From contig NVQB01000001.1 of assembly GCA_002319075.1 (NCBI GenBank), forward strand, positions 496,001 through 560,000: a stretch of 64,000 nucleotides of DNA, written 5' to 3'. The DNA is from Sphingobacteriaceae bacterium (lineage in GTDB: Bacteria; Bacteroidota; Bacteroidia; B-17B0; Aurantibacillaceae). The notes under the pieces were generated by a model. That model was not told where the DNA came from and ran no database searches. It was given only the letters and a program-made list of their open reading frames with translations. Each line of letters starts with the position of its first letter. Within the stretch, counting starts at the first letter, position 1. Made by a program: the position numbers and the translations under genes. Of this stretch, positions 25,610 through 34,785 are shown one piece after another.

Positions 25610-27646
25610 TTAATTTAGTTTTATTTTTTGAATTCTCACAGCGTTTAATATTGCCAGCAGAGCCACTCCAACATCGGCAAAAACCGCTTCCCAAAGAGTA
25701 GCCACACCACCCGCGCCTAGAGCTAAAACGATAACTTTTACAGCCATTGCCAGGCCAATATTCTGCCACACAATTCTGCGCGTTATTTTACCGATCTTAA
25801 TCGCCGTTACTATTTTAGAGGGCTCGTCGTTTTGAATAACAATATCTGCAGTTTCAATGGTAGCATCACTGCCTAAGCCGCCCATGGCAATTCCGGCATC
25901 TGCAAGGGCTACTACCGGCGCATCGTTTACCCCGTCTCCAACAAAAGCTATAATCCTTTTTTCATTTTTTAAGGCTTGTACTTTTTCAACTTTGTGTTCG
26001 GGTAATAAATCACCGTAAGCGTTATCCATGCCCAGCGCTTTAGCAACCTTATCTACAACACTTTGTTTGTCTCCTGACAACATTACTGTTTTAATATTAA
26101 GCTTGTGCAGGTCTCTTATGGCCTGTTCTGCATCCTCTTTTAACTCATCGGCAATAGTGATATAGCCCGCATACTTAGAGTTTACGGCCACAACAACAAT
26201 GGTATCCACACTGCTTTCAATCGCACTGTCGTAAGCAATGTTAAACTTTTTAAGAAGTTTCAGATTGCCTGCCAGCACTTCTTTTCCATCGATTTTTCCT
26301 TTAAGTCCATGTCCGGCAATTTCTTCAACGTTTTCAATCGTTGTATTTCCGGTAGTATTGCCCGCATACAAAACAACTGCCTGTGCAATGGGGTGAGTCG
26401 ATTTACTTTCGATAGCGGCTGTCAATCTTATAAATTCTTTTTCATCCATGTCTACCGGCACAATTTTCTGAACCTTAAAAACACCTTTGGTTAAAGTGCC
26501 GGTTTTATCCATCACTACGGTATCTATCTTGGTCATCACATCCAAATAATTTGAACCTTTAAACAAAATACCTTTCCGGGATGCCAGGCCTATGCCTCCA
26601 AAATATCCCAGAGGAATAGAAATAACTAAAGCACAGGGACAGGAGATCACAAGGAATACAAGGGCTTTGTAGAGCCAGTTGCTAAACACATAGTCTGCAA
26701 CAAAAAAATAAGGCAACAAACAAATTACGATTGCTAAAAAAACTACAACGGGAGTGTAGATCTTCGCGAACTTTGTAATGAATAATTGTGTGGGTGATTT
26801 ACGCGCTGTGGCATCCTGCACCATTTGCAATATTTTAGAGAGCTTACTGTCTTTGAAAAGCGTTGTAACTTTAATATCGGAAATAGAGTTCAGGTTAATC
26901 ATTCCTGCCAGTACGATATCGCCTTTATTCTTAGTATCGGGTTTACTTTCGCCTGTAAGTGCTGCTGTATTAAAGGATGCAGAATTGGAAATCAGTTCTC
27001 CGTCGAGAGCGACTTTTTCGCCGGGCTTCACCTGGATAATGTCTCCAATCTGTATAGTGTCAGGAGCAACCGTTTGTATACTTCCGTTCCTGCTTATGTT
27101 TACGGTATCAGGACGAATGTCCAATAAAGCTTTGATGCTCCTTTTTGCACGATTAACAGCTGCTGTCTGAAACAGTTCGCCAATAGCGTAAAACAACATC
27201 ACCCCTACTCCTTCTGCGTACTCGTTAATAAAGAATGCACCAAGCGTTGCAATAGACATTAAAAAAAACTCAGAAAAGAACTCACCACCCGCAATTGATT
27301 TACCTGCGTCCTTCATCACTGGCAGACCTACGGGCACATAAGCTACTACGTACCAGCCTAATCTGAAATAGTGCTGAAAAAAAGAGGGTTTTATAAAATA
27401 ATCAAAAATGAGGCCGCTCATTAAAAGCACAAAACTTACCAGCGCAGGAATGTAGGAGCCCCAGGTTGCAGGTTCTTCGTGATTGTGATTATGGTCATGC
27501 CCTTCTTCTTCCGAATGTTCATGATAGTGTTTTGCATAAAGATGAGGCTTCCCGGATTTTGAATCTATTTTTTCCTCCAGTGAGCAACAGGTCATTTTGC
27601 CTTGTGCGTTGTAGGTATGCTTGTGATTTGGATTTTCATTTATCAT
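25610..27646 (-). CDS. P1B-type heavy-metal-exporting ATPase (Zn/Cd/Pb type)
   Basis: A 678-residue ion pump of the inner membrane. The N-terminus lacks a full HMA domain but carries a Cys-Cys pair (residues 20-21) and a His-rich stretch (HYHEHSEEEGHDHNHNH, 40-56). The core has TGES (231-234), the CPC ion motif (336-338), the phosphorylation site DKTGT (Asp380) and GDGVNDAP near 567. An Asp in the last membrane helix (FADVGVALLAILNAVRI) is typical of the Zn/Cd/Pb subgroup, so copper is less likely. It lies 12 bases behind the adaptor gene in the efflux operon. Confidence 0.92.
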   Translation of the reverse strand: MINENPNHKHTYNAQGKMTCCSLEEKIDSKSGKPHLYAKHYHEHSEEEGHDHNHNHEEPATWGSYIPALVSFVLLMSGLIFDYFIKPSFFQHYFRLGWYVVAYVPVGLPVMKDAGKSIAGGEFFSEFFLMSIATLGAFFINEYAEGVGVMLFYAIGELFQTAAVNRAKRSIKALLDIRPDTVNISRNGSIQTVAPDTIQIGDIIQVKPGEKVALDGELISNSASFNTAALTGESKPDTKNKGDIVLAGMINLNSISDIKVTTLFKDSKLSKILQMVQDATARKSPTQLFITKFAKIYTPVVVFLAIVICLLPYFFVADYVFSNWLYKALVFLVISCPCALVISIPLGYFGGIGLASRKGILFKGSNYLDVMTKIDTVVMDKTGTLTKGVFKVQKIVPVDMDEKEFIRLTAAIESKSTHPIAQAVVLYAGNTTGNTTIENVEEIAGHGLKGKIDGKEVLAGNLKLLKKFNIAYDSAIESSVDTIVVVAVNSKYAGYITIADELKEDAEQAIRDLHKLNIKTVMLSGDKQSVVDKVAKALGMDNAYGDLLPEHKVEKVQALKNEKRIIAFVGDGVNDAPVVALADAGIAMGGLGSDATIETADIVIQNDEPSKIVTAIKIGKITRRIVWQNIGLAMAVKVIVLALGAGGVATLWEAVFADVGVALLAILNAVRIQKIKLN

Positions 27647-27658
27647 AATATACTTGTA

Positions 27659-28834
27659 TTAATGAGCATGTCCTTCATCTTCGCTGTTTTTCATTTTAGA
27701 TAAAATATCGTAGGCTCCTTCTATTACCAGGGTACTTTGGGCGCTTACCTCTTTAGGAAGTTGAATCTCCGTGTAACCCAATTCGTTTACTCCCCGGGCA
27801 ACCTGGACCAATTTAAAATGCTGTGTTCCTTTTTCACTAGAAGGAGTACTTATGAAAATATAATCCTTGCCTTCAAAATTTACAATGGCCTGATCTGGAA
27901 GTGCTGTAACATTTTGCGTACCTGCTTCTACATAAGCTTTCAAATACATGCCGGGCAGGAGTTGAGCGTCTTCTTTATCTAAATGACAATGAATGCGTAC
28001 AGTGCGATCTTCTCTTATCTCTCTTCCAATCAAATAAACGGTGGCAGTGCGTTCTTGTGTTTCGTTAGCAAGTGTAAAGCGTACCTTCTGCCCGATCTTT
28101 AGTTTAGGCACATCTTTTTCAAAGACGGTGAGTTCTGCGTGAAGGTGTTCTGTATCTACAATTTTAAACATAACATCGGTAGGATTCACAAACATTCCCA
28201 CGTTTACATTCACCTGAGTCACATACCCACTAATAGGTGCATACAAGGTAATAGTGTTTTGAAAATTGCCGTTCTCAATTTTAGCGATGTCAATGCCCAG
28301 TAAAGAAAGTTTTGCTTTGAGTCCACCAACTTTTGCAAGCATACTTTTATACTGTGTTTTTGATTGAAGAAGTGTCTTTTGCGAGTTAACGTTTTCTTTA
28401 GAGAGTTCTTCCTGGCGTTTATATTCTGTTTCCAGGAACTCGAGTTGACTTTTCTGATCGGCATAGTCTTGCTGAAGTTGAATAAAGTCGGTATTCTGCA
28501 TCACAGCTATTACATCTCCTTTGTTCACTTTCAAACCTTGCAATAACTCTGTACTTTTTAAAAAGCCCCCCATGGGTGCAGAAATGCTGACTAAATTTTG
28601 TGGTGGTACGTCTAACATGCCATTTACCTTAATAGCGCCGCTCAAAGCTCGCATCTCTATTTTTCCGAGCGTAACTCCAACAATTTTAAATTGTTCATCT
28701 GTAAGTTCAACCGCGGTGTTAGTTTCCTCGTGATGCGTTTCTTCTTTCACTTGAAGAGCTTTATCACCGCAAGAATGCGTTAATAATACAATGGCCGAAA
28801 GCAGGAAGATTTTATTTATGATGGATTTATTCAT
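27659..28834 (-). CDS. CzcB/CusB-like periplasmic adaptor lipoprotein
   Basis: A 391-residue membrane-fusion protein of an RND metal exporter. It has a lipoprotein signal (LLSAIVLLTHSCGDK, lipid on the Cys), a barrel-sandwich half (ISAPMGGFLKSTELLQG), a helical hairpin (LQQDYADQKSQLEFLETEYKRQ), the second lipoyl half (TLYAPISGYVTQVNVNVG) and a beta-barrel domain. The tail ends in Asp/Glu and HAH, a possible metal site. It would bridge the CzcA-like pump and the outer-membrane factor. It is 12 bases from each operon neighbour. Confidence 0.92.
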   Translation of the reverse strand: MNKSIINKIFLLSAIVLLTHSCGDKALQVKEETHHEETNTAVELTDEQFKIVGVTLGKIEMRALSGAIKVNGMLDVPPQNLVSISAPMGGFLKSTELLQGLKVNKGDVIAVMQNTDFIQLQQDYADQKSQLEFLETEYKRQEELSKENVNSQKTLLQSKTQYKSMLAKVGGLKAKLSLLGIDIAKIENGNFQNTITLYAPISGYVTQVNVNVGMFVNPTDVMFKIVDTEHLHAELTVFEKDVPKLKIGQKVRFTLANETQERTATVYLIGREIREDRTVRIHCHLDKEDAQLLPGMYLKAYVEAGTQNVTALPDQAIVNFEGKDYIFISTPSSEKGTQHFKLVQVARGVNELGYTEIQLPKEVSAQSTLVIEGAYDILSKMKNSEDEGHAH

Positions 28835-28846
28835 GATTCTAATTAT

Positions 28847-31800
28847 TTATTTTTTACCTATTAAAAATTCGAGTGCTATCACACTTTGATTGTATTGTTG
28901 AATTGCTTGCAAATAATTCTCCCTGATCGACAAAGCATTTTTTAAACCTTGTAAATATTCTACATAACCAATCTCTCCGCTCTTAAATCCTTTGTCAGCC
29001 TGTTTAATCAAAAGCTCCGCATTTGGTATGGCGTTTGTTTCGTAGTAGACAAGTGTATTTTTGTTTTTTAGAAATTCCTGCAGGGCTTGACTGTACTGTC
29101 CTTGAAGGTTTAACCGGTATTGCTCAAAATTACTTTGTACCACTTGTTGATTTATGTCCGCCGCTTTTACCCTTGCCGCTTGCGGAAAAAACCAAAGTGG
29201 AATGGAGATCCCTACTTGTATTCCAGTAAAGCGTTTTGAGCCATCAAAATACTGATCCGTGCCATTTACATTTTGATAACCGATTAAGGATTGATTAAAA
29301 TATCCGACATTAAAATCTGGCAATGATTTTGCAGCTTCTACTTTCTTTTGCCGGTTACTGATCTCTATCTGCTGTTTTACATAAGAAATAGCCGGATTTT
29401 GACTAAGTGTTGAACTATCTGCAGGAAGTGTTAAGTCCAGTTTTTTAAATGGCATTTCGCTGAACGCTATTTCGCTTTTAGCATTGACCAAAACCTGCAA
29501 ATGCGCTTGATAAATTAGAATATTTGACGAGTTCTGTGCCAGGAGATTTCTGACCTCCATTAACTGTGTTTCGGCAGTGGTTCGTTCTAACAAATTACTT
29601 TCTCCGGTTTTTAGGCGCAGCTCTGCGGCCTTTGAGAAGGAAGTATAAATGCTATCCTGGGTAATTAAAAGTTTTTTCTGTGCTTTTAAAAACTGCAGAT
29701 TGTAATAGGCAGATTTTACCTGGCTGATTAATTCATTTTGTGTCATCAGCAATTTCAATTCACTTCCTTTAACCAATGCGTTATTTAATTTTGTCTGGCT
29801 TAAAAATACGGTAGGAAAAGGAATGCTTTGATTGATACTGATATTGTTATCGGTATTTACAGAGTTGTATTGACCATGCATTACCGAAATGTTGGTTTTA
29901 CCTATGTCGGAAGATGTTCGTTTGAGGGTCTTGCTATAATTGATTTCATAGGTGGCTGCTTTTATTCCTGCGTTATTTTTTAGCGCTTCGTCCACAATCT
30001 GTTGTTCGGTTAAACCCGAACTCACAGTTTGAGCAGTACCAAACGTTGGAAGTAATAGTAACAAGAGTATGGCCACTGTTGGTAAACTCGTTTTTTTCTT
30101 TCCCATTTTTTCAAAAAAGAAATAGAGTATGGGAAGTACTAATAAGGTAAGAAGTGTTGCAGATAGCAATCCGCCAATAACCACAGTAGCGAGTGGTTTC
30201 TGTACTTCAGCACCAGATCCATGAGACAGGGCCATCGGTAAAAATCCAAGAGATGCAACCAGGGCTGTCATAATTACGGGACGCAAACGTGTGCTGGTGC
30301 CCTTTAAGATGATTTCTTTCAGATCGTTCATACCTTCTTTTTTTAAACTGTTGAATTCTGATATTAATACTATGCCATTTAAAACAGCAACACCAAACAA
30401 AGCAATAAAACCAACTCCAGCGGAAATGCTAAAAGGCATTCCTCTGAGCCATAGTGCAAATACGCCCCCTATGGCAGACAAGGGAATGGCTGTTAAAATC
30501 AATAAACTCTGCTTTATAGAATTGAAGGTGAAATAGAGTAAAATAAAAATTAAAAAAAGTGCCACTGGAACCGCGATAGATAAACGCTGACGAGCCTCCA
30601 CCAGATTTTTAAAAGTGCCACCATAAGTAGGATAATATCCAGGATTAAAATTTATTTCCTTATCTACTTTTGCCTGCATTTCTTTTACAACGCTTTCAAC
30701 ATCTCTGCCGCGCACATTAAAGCCCAAGGTTATTCTTCTTTTAGCATCATCGCGCTGAATTTGATTAGGACTTATTTTAAATTCCACTTCGGCCAATTGT
30801 GAAACAGGTACCTGATTGCCATTTGGCGCAATTACAAATAAATTATTAATATCCTCAATGCTCTGCCTGTTTTCTTTTTCCAGTCTCACCACCAGGTCGA
30901 AACGTTTTTCTCCTTCGTAAATTAAACCGGCACTTTCTCCGGCAAAACCAGTTTTAATAATTTGATTCACGTCCTCTATGGTTAATCCGAATTGTGCAAT
31001 TTTATCTCTGTCAAATTTTATCACAATTTGCTGTTGTCCTGTTGCCTGTTCTACATATAAATCCTGGGCACCTTTAATTCCTTGTGTTAGCTTGCCAACC
31101 TTCACTGCATACTCAGTTAGCATATCAAGGTCCTCGCCATAAATTTTTATAACCACGTCTTGTTTTGCTCCCGACATTAATTCGTTAAAGCGCATTTGTA
31201 TGGGTTGCTGAAAACCGAAAGTCACTCCGGGAATATCTTCCAGGGCCTGAGACATTTTTTCTGCGAGCTCATCGCGCGAGGAGGCGCTGGTCCACTCCGA
31301 CTTGTCTTTGAGTATCACCATTAAGTCGCATGCTTCCACCGGCATGGGATCTGTGGGAATTTCACTAGAGCCTATTTTTCCAATAACTTCAATGACTTCC
31401 GGAAACTTCTCCTTTAAAATTTTAGCGGACCTTAGAGCGGCCTCAATGGTTTGAGAAATCGAACTACCCGTTAAAACCCTTGTTTCTACAGCGAAATCAC
31501 CTTCATCGAGCGTTGGAATAAATTCTCCACCCATGTTGAGAAATACGATAAGGCTGAAAATAAAAAGAACAGCCGCGCTTATTACAATACTTACTTTATT
31601 TCTTAGGGCGCCTATCAGCAGTGGTCTGTAGCTACGTTGGAAAAAATCCATGATACGATCCGATACTGTTTTTTTATGAACGGTGTTTTTATTCAGGAAC
31701 AAAGCAGAGATCATGGGTACATAAGTGAGCGATAAAATAAAGGCGCCAAGAATGGCGAATGACACCGTTTGCGCCATAGGCCTGAACATTTTCCCTTCCA

Positions 31801-33205
31801 CACCAACAAGGGCAAGAATAGGTAAATACACTATGAGAATAATGATCTCTCCAAATGCTGCAGAGCTTCTGATTTTTGAGGCTGACTGATAGACTTCCTC
31901 ATCCATTTCAGTTTGTGTTAATTTTTTGTTCAGCTTTCTACTCACTAAATGATGAAGGCTTGCTTCTACAATAATTACGGCGCCATCTACAATCAATCCG
32001 AAGTCGATGGCACCTAAACTCATTAGGTTACCCGATACACCAAACAGATTCATTAAGGAAATGGCAAAAAGCATAGCCAGAGGAATAACAGATGCAACAA
32101 TCAATCCGGCCCGGAGGTTGCCCAGGAGCAGCACTAAAACGAAGATAACGATCAAAGCACCTTCTGCCAGATTTTTCGTAACAGTTCCAATAGCATTGTT
32201 CACCAATTTTGTTCTGTCTAAAAAAGGTTCAATAACAACACCTTCAGGCAAAGTTTTTTCAATTTGTGTGATGCGCTCTTTAACGCTGGCAATTACTTTT
32301 GAAGAATTTGCCCCTTTCAACATCATCACAATCGCGCCAACAACCTCTCCCTCACTGTTGCGGGTCATTGCACCATAGCGTGTAGCGTGGCCAAAGCCGA
32401 TTGTTGCCACATTGCGCATTAAAACAGGAATTCCGTTAGGATACGTTTTTACAACGATGCGTTCGATATCTTCTAAACTACCTATTAATCCTTCGCTACG
32501 AATGAAATAGGCATTTGGCTTTTTATCAATGTAAGCGCCACCTGTATTCTGATTGTTTTTTTGCAGGGCGGTGAACACTTCGCTTATACTGATATTCATA
32601 CTGCGAAGTTTATCCGGATTTAAAGCAATTTCGTATTGTTTTACATACCCACCAAAGCTACTGATATCAGCTACTCCTTCGGTTCCCAAGAGCTGCCTGC
32701 GAACGATCCAATCCTGAATAGTACGCAATTCCATGGGTGTGTATTTTTTCTCGAAACCTTTTTTTGTGTGAATCACATATTGGTAAATTTCTCCGAGACC
32801 TGTTGTGAGCGGCGCCAATTCAGGCGTACCGACACCTTGTGGAATAATGGTTTTAGCTTGTGTGAGTCGTTCGTTCACTTGCTGCCGTGCCCAATAAACG
32901 TCTACGTGTTCTTTAAATACTATAGTAACAACAGAAAGTCCGAAACGCGAAAAAGAACGAACTTCTTCTATGCCCGGAATAGTAGCCATTGTTTGTTCGA
33001 CTGGAAAAGTAACCAGGCGCTCTATTTCCTGGGCAGCCAGAGAAGGAGAAACGGTTATAACCTGTACCTGGTTGTTAGTGATGTCAGGCACCGCATCAAT
33101 GGGCAATTGTTTTAATGAGTAGCTCCCCCATAGAATCAAAGCCAATGTAAAAAAACCTATAATTAATTTATTTTTTATAGAGAAGTGAATAATCTTATCT
33201 AACAT
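28847..33205 (-). CDS. CzcA-like heavy-metal RND pump fused to a TolC-like outer-membrane factor
   Basis: A protein of 1452 residues. The first 1030 or so form an RND pump of the heavy-metal class, with 12 membrane helices and the charged helix-4 motif DFGLIVDGAVIIVE near residue 400, matching the divalent-cation (Co/Zn/Cd) type. At Met1034 a new signal peptide begins: GKKKTSLPTVAILLLLLLP, ending TFGTAQ. The rest is an outer-membrane efflux protein with repeated helical hairpins (LTEQQIVDEALKNNAGIKAA). Similar fusions occur in Bacteroidota. The inner and outer parts cannot stay in one chain across the envelope unless the linker spans it, so cleavage or internal initiation at Met1034 is likely (inference). 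Confidence 0.92.
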   Translation of the reverse strand: MLDKIIHFSIKNKLIIGFFTLALILWGSYSLKQLPIDAVPDITNNQVQVITVSPSLAAQEIERLVTFPVEQTMATIPGIEEVRSFSRFGLSVVTIVFKEHVDVYWARQQVNERLTQAKTIIPQGVGTPELAPLTTGLGEIYQYVIHTKKGFEKKYTPMELRTIQDWIVRRQLLGTEGVADISSFGGYVKQYEIALNPDKLRSMNISISEVFTALQKNNQNTGGAYIDKKPNAYFIRSEGLIGSLEDIERIVVKTYPNGIPVLMRNVATIGFGHATRYGAMTRNSEGEVVGAIVMMLKGANSSKVIASVKERITQIEKTLPEGVVIEPFLDRTKLVNNAIGTVTKNLAEGALIVIFVLVLLLGNLRAGLIVASVIPLAMLFAISLMNLFGVSGNLMSLGAIDFGLIVDGAVIIVEASLHHLVSRKLNKKLTQTEMDEEVYQSASKIRSSAAFGEIIILIVYLPILALVGVEGKMFRPMAQTVSFAILGAFILSLTYVPMISALFLNKNTVHKKTVSDRIMDFFQRSYRPLLIGALRNKVSIVISAAVLFIFSLIVFLNMGGEFIPTLDEGDFAVETRVLTGSSISQTIEAALRSAKILKEKFPEVIEVIGKIGSSEIPTDPMPVEACDLMVILKDKSEWTSASSRDELAEKMSQALEDIPGVTFGFQQPIQMRFNELMSGAKQDVVIKIYGEDLDMLTEYAVKVGKLTQGIKGAQDLYVEQATGQQQIVIKFDRDKIAQFGLTIEDVNQIIKTGFAGESAGLIYEGEKRFDLVVRLEKENRQSIEDINNLFVIAPNGNQVPVSQLAEVEFKISPNQIQRDDAKRRITLGFNVRGRDVESVVKEMQAKVDKEINFNPGYYPTYGGTFKNLVEARQRLSIAVPVALFLIFILLYFTFNSIKQSLLILTAIPLSAIGGVFALWLRGMPFSISAGVGFIALFGVAVLNGIVLISEFNSLKKEGMNDLKEIILKGTSTRLRPVIMTALVASLGFLPMALSHGSGAEVQKPLATVVIGGLLSATLLTLLVLPILYFFFEKMGKKKTSLPTVAILLLLLLPTFGTAQTVSSGLTEQQIVDEALKNNAGIKAATYEINYSKTLKRTSSDIGKTNISVMHGQYNSVNTDNNISINQSIPFPTVFLSQTKLNNALVKGSELKLLMTQNELISQVKSAYYNLQFLKAQKKLLITQDSIYTSFSKAAELRLKTGESNLLERTTAETQLMEVRNLLAQNSSNILIYQAHLQVLVNAKSEIAFSEMPFKKLDLTLPADSSTLSQNPAISYVKQQIEISNRQKKVEAAKSLPDFNVGYFNQSLIGYQNVNGTDQYFDGSKRFTGIQVGISIPLWFFPQAARVKAADINQQVVQSNFEQYRLNLQGQYSQALQEFLKNKNTLVYYETNAIPNAELLIKQADKGFKSGEIGYVEYLQGLKNALSIRENYLQAIQQYNQSVIALEFLIGKK

Positions 33206-33303
33206 ATTTATACAATTTGTGCAATACGCATAAGCGCACGGCGATAATAAAATAATGGAAACACGCGGACATCAAGGTCCACATTACTTCTTAAAGTAGA
33301 AGA

Positions 33304-33690
33304 TTAAGCGAGTTTTGGCGGTTGCCAGATCTTAGACAGGTAGTCGGAAACGCTAAAATTAGGAAGGGCTGCCTGCTGTTCAACAGCAACAATATGTTGC
33401 TTCAGAGTAAGCTCTATATGATCGTTGGAAGCAAAGTAAGTAATGGAATTTAGCTGACAACCGTGGTCTCCCTGAAAAGGAAGGCAACCTTTATCGTGAT
33501 GTTCGTCTTTGTGATTTTTGTGATCGTGTGAATAATGAATGTGTAAAAACTCTGCGATAGAGCCGCCTGACTCTTTTGAGCTGTGCTCAAGATAATGAGC
33601 CACTAAATGCTGAAGCTTAAATAACTCATGCACCTCAGTTGCAGAACTAAGAAAAGCAATAAGGGTTATGGCAGCTAACAGTTTTTTCAC
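33304..33690 (-). CDS. Small exported His-rich protein at the head of the metal operon
   Basis: A 128-residue protein with an N-terminal signal peptide (KKLLAAITLIAFLSSATE). The middle has seven His in HIHYSHDHKNHKDEHHDKG, followed by a Cys pair (CLPFQGDHGC). It would bind divalent metal in the periplasm, or sense it, ahead of the RND pump. No named family is recognised; small His-rich proteins of this kind often precede CzcA genes in Bacteroidota. The start codon is GTG at 33690 and lies five bases after a perfect -7 box. The CzcA-OMF gene follows after 98 bases. Confidence 0.75.
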   Translation of the reverse strand: MKKLLAAITLIAFLSSATEVHELFKLQHLVAHYLEHSSKESGGSIAEFLHIHYSHDHKNHKDEHHDKGCLPFQGDHGCQLNSITYFASNDHIELTLKQHIVAVEQQAALPNFSVSDYLSKIWQPPKLA

Positions 33691-33695
33691 AAGGG

Positions 33696-33703
33696 CAAAG
33701 ATA
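33696..33703 (-). promoter_or_regulatory. -7 box of the metal-efflux operon
   Basis: Minus-strand TATCTTTG, an exact TAnnTTTG. It ends five bases before the GTG start at 33690, so the transcript should be leaderless or nearly so. No metal-regulator gene is adjacent. Confidence 0.6.
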
Positions 33704-33769
33704 GGGATTTAAATTTTAGTGAAAAATAAGGTTACTATTACGTATCTTTTTTCACACTGGTAAGAGCGC

Positions 33770-33803
33770 AAAAAAAGAGGCAAAACGCCTCTTTTTCTTT
33801 AAA
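33770..33803 (-). terminator. Terminator of the SnoaL-like gene
   Basis: A perfect ten-base stem, AAAAAGAGGC (33772-33781) with GCCTCTTTTT (33787-33796), five-base loop. On the minus strand it is followed by a run of T, ending transcription ahead of the metal operon. Confidence 0.85.
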
Positions 33804-33824
33804 ATTTCTAATTAAACGTAGTAA

Positions 33825-34697
33825 TTAAAATTTACCATTGGCATTCTTCCAATTTTCTCTAGCAGGAATTTCTTCAATGGTGTCCCAGTGTTCAGCGATT
33901 TTTCCATTTTCAATTCTGAACAGATCATAGAAGGAACAATGTTTTCCGCCCAGTTGTCCTTCACTTACTACCAGCACAAAATTCCCTTCGCCAAGCACTT
34001 TATGAATTTTATCATACTTCATTGTTATGCCAGCTTTTGCCATTTCACCCAAAGCCTTTCCTAAACCAGAAAGTTGATCAGGAATATTAGGATTGTGCTG
34101 CTTATAAATATCCCCATCAAAATAACCTGCAAGTTTTTCCATCTTACCATTTACAAGTATGTCTTCAACAAATGCCTTAACTAGTTTTTTATTTTCTCCT
34201 GTTTTAGTAAGGTCTTTTATTTCTGTGATACCATCGGTCATGGTATGACCACTTGGGTTGGCATTTTTAGGGGTTTCCTGCAAATTATCCCAATGTTCTA
34301 CGATCTGACCATTTTCCCAACGAAAAATATCAAAACCAATTTTTGGACCGAAAAAATTATAGTCTGTATGCGAGAAGGTGTAATCCCCATCCTTAAACAC
34401 TCGTACCGTATTTACTTTAGCCGATCCTTTAGGAAGTTGTGAAAGTAGTTTTCCAAAACCCGCCAATCCGTCTTCGGCGCTCAGGTTGTGTTGTTTGTAA
34501 TTATTTGGATTGATATATCCTACAGGTTCTGATGCGCCAGTTTCTATGGCTTTTAAAAGTTCTACGGTTTTGTTTTTGTTTTCCATGGCTTCTGTTTGTT
34601 TTGTTTTTGTTTCTTGTTTGTTCTTAGTTTGTCCGTTGCATGTACTGCTGGTTAAAACTAAAATTGAACTTGCAATTAAGAGTGGAGAAATTTTCAT
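33825..34697 (-). CDS. Exported lipoprotein with two SnoaL-like (NTF2-fold) domains
   Basis: A 290-residue protein from ATG 34697; an ATG at 34733 gives a worse signal. The lipoprotein-like signal MKISPLLIASSILVLTSSTC places a Cys at residue 20. Two repeats of a SnoaL-like fold follow (about 40-150 and 160-290). Both have the pattern YKQHN, GLAGFGKLL or GLGKALGEM, RVFKDGDYTF or KVLGEGNFVLV, DIFRWENGQIVEHWD or DLFRIENGKIAEHWD. Such domains bind small hydrophobic ligands or act as polyketide cyclase-like enzymes. The substrate is unknown. The AraC regulator upstream on the same strand may control it. Confidence 0.85.
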   Translation of the reverse strand: MKISPLLIASSILVLTSSTCNGQTKNKQETKTKQTEAMENKNKTVELLKAIETGASEPVGYINPNNYKQHNLSAEDGLAGFGKLLSQLPKGSAKVNTVRVFKDGDYTFSHTDYNFFGPKIGFDIFRWENGQIVEHWDNLQETPKNANPSGHTMTDGITEIKDLTKTGENKKLVKAFVEDILVNGKMEKLAGYFDGDIYKQHNPNIPDQLSGLGKALGEMAKAGITMKYDKIHKVLGEGNFVLVVSEGQLGGKHCSFYDLFRIENGKIAEHWDTIEEIPARENWKNANGKF

Positions 34698-34785
34698 AGC
34701 GTTTTTATTTACACTACAAAGGTGCTTCAGCAAAAGAAAAACAGAAAGGTAGTTTTAGTCCCTTCGATGGTAATTTTAGGACTTA

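Noticed and set aside
26778-27170. A 130-codon plus-strand frame within the P-type ATPase gene
   Set aside because: It is an antisense shadow of conserved ATPase codons.
32636-33115. A 159-codon open frame on the plus strand inside the CzcA gene
   Set aside because: It lies wholly antisense to a strongly conserved pump gene, has no recognisable domain and an unnatural Cys/Phe-rich makeup.
25226-33690. The metal operon as a mobile island
   Set aside because: No transposase, integrase or flanking repeats; base composition looks like the neighbours.
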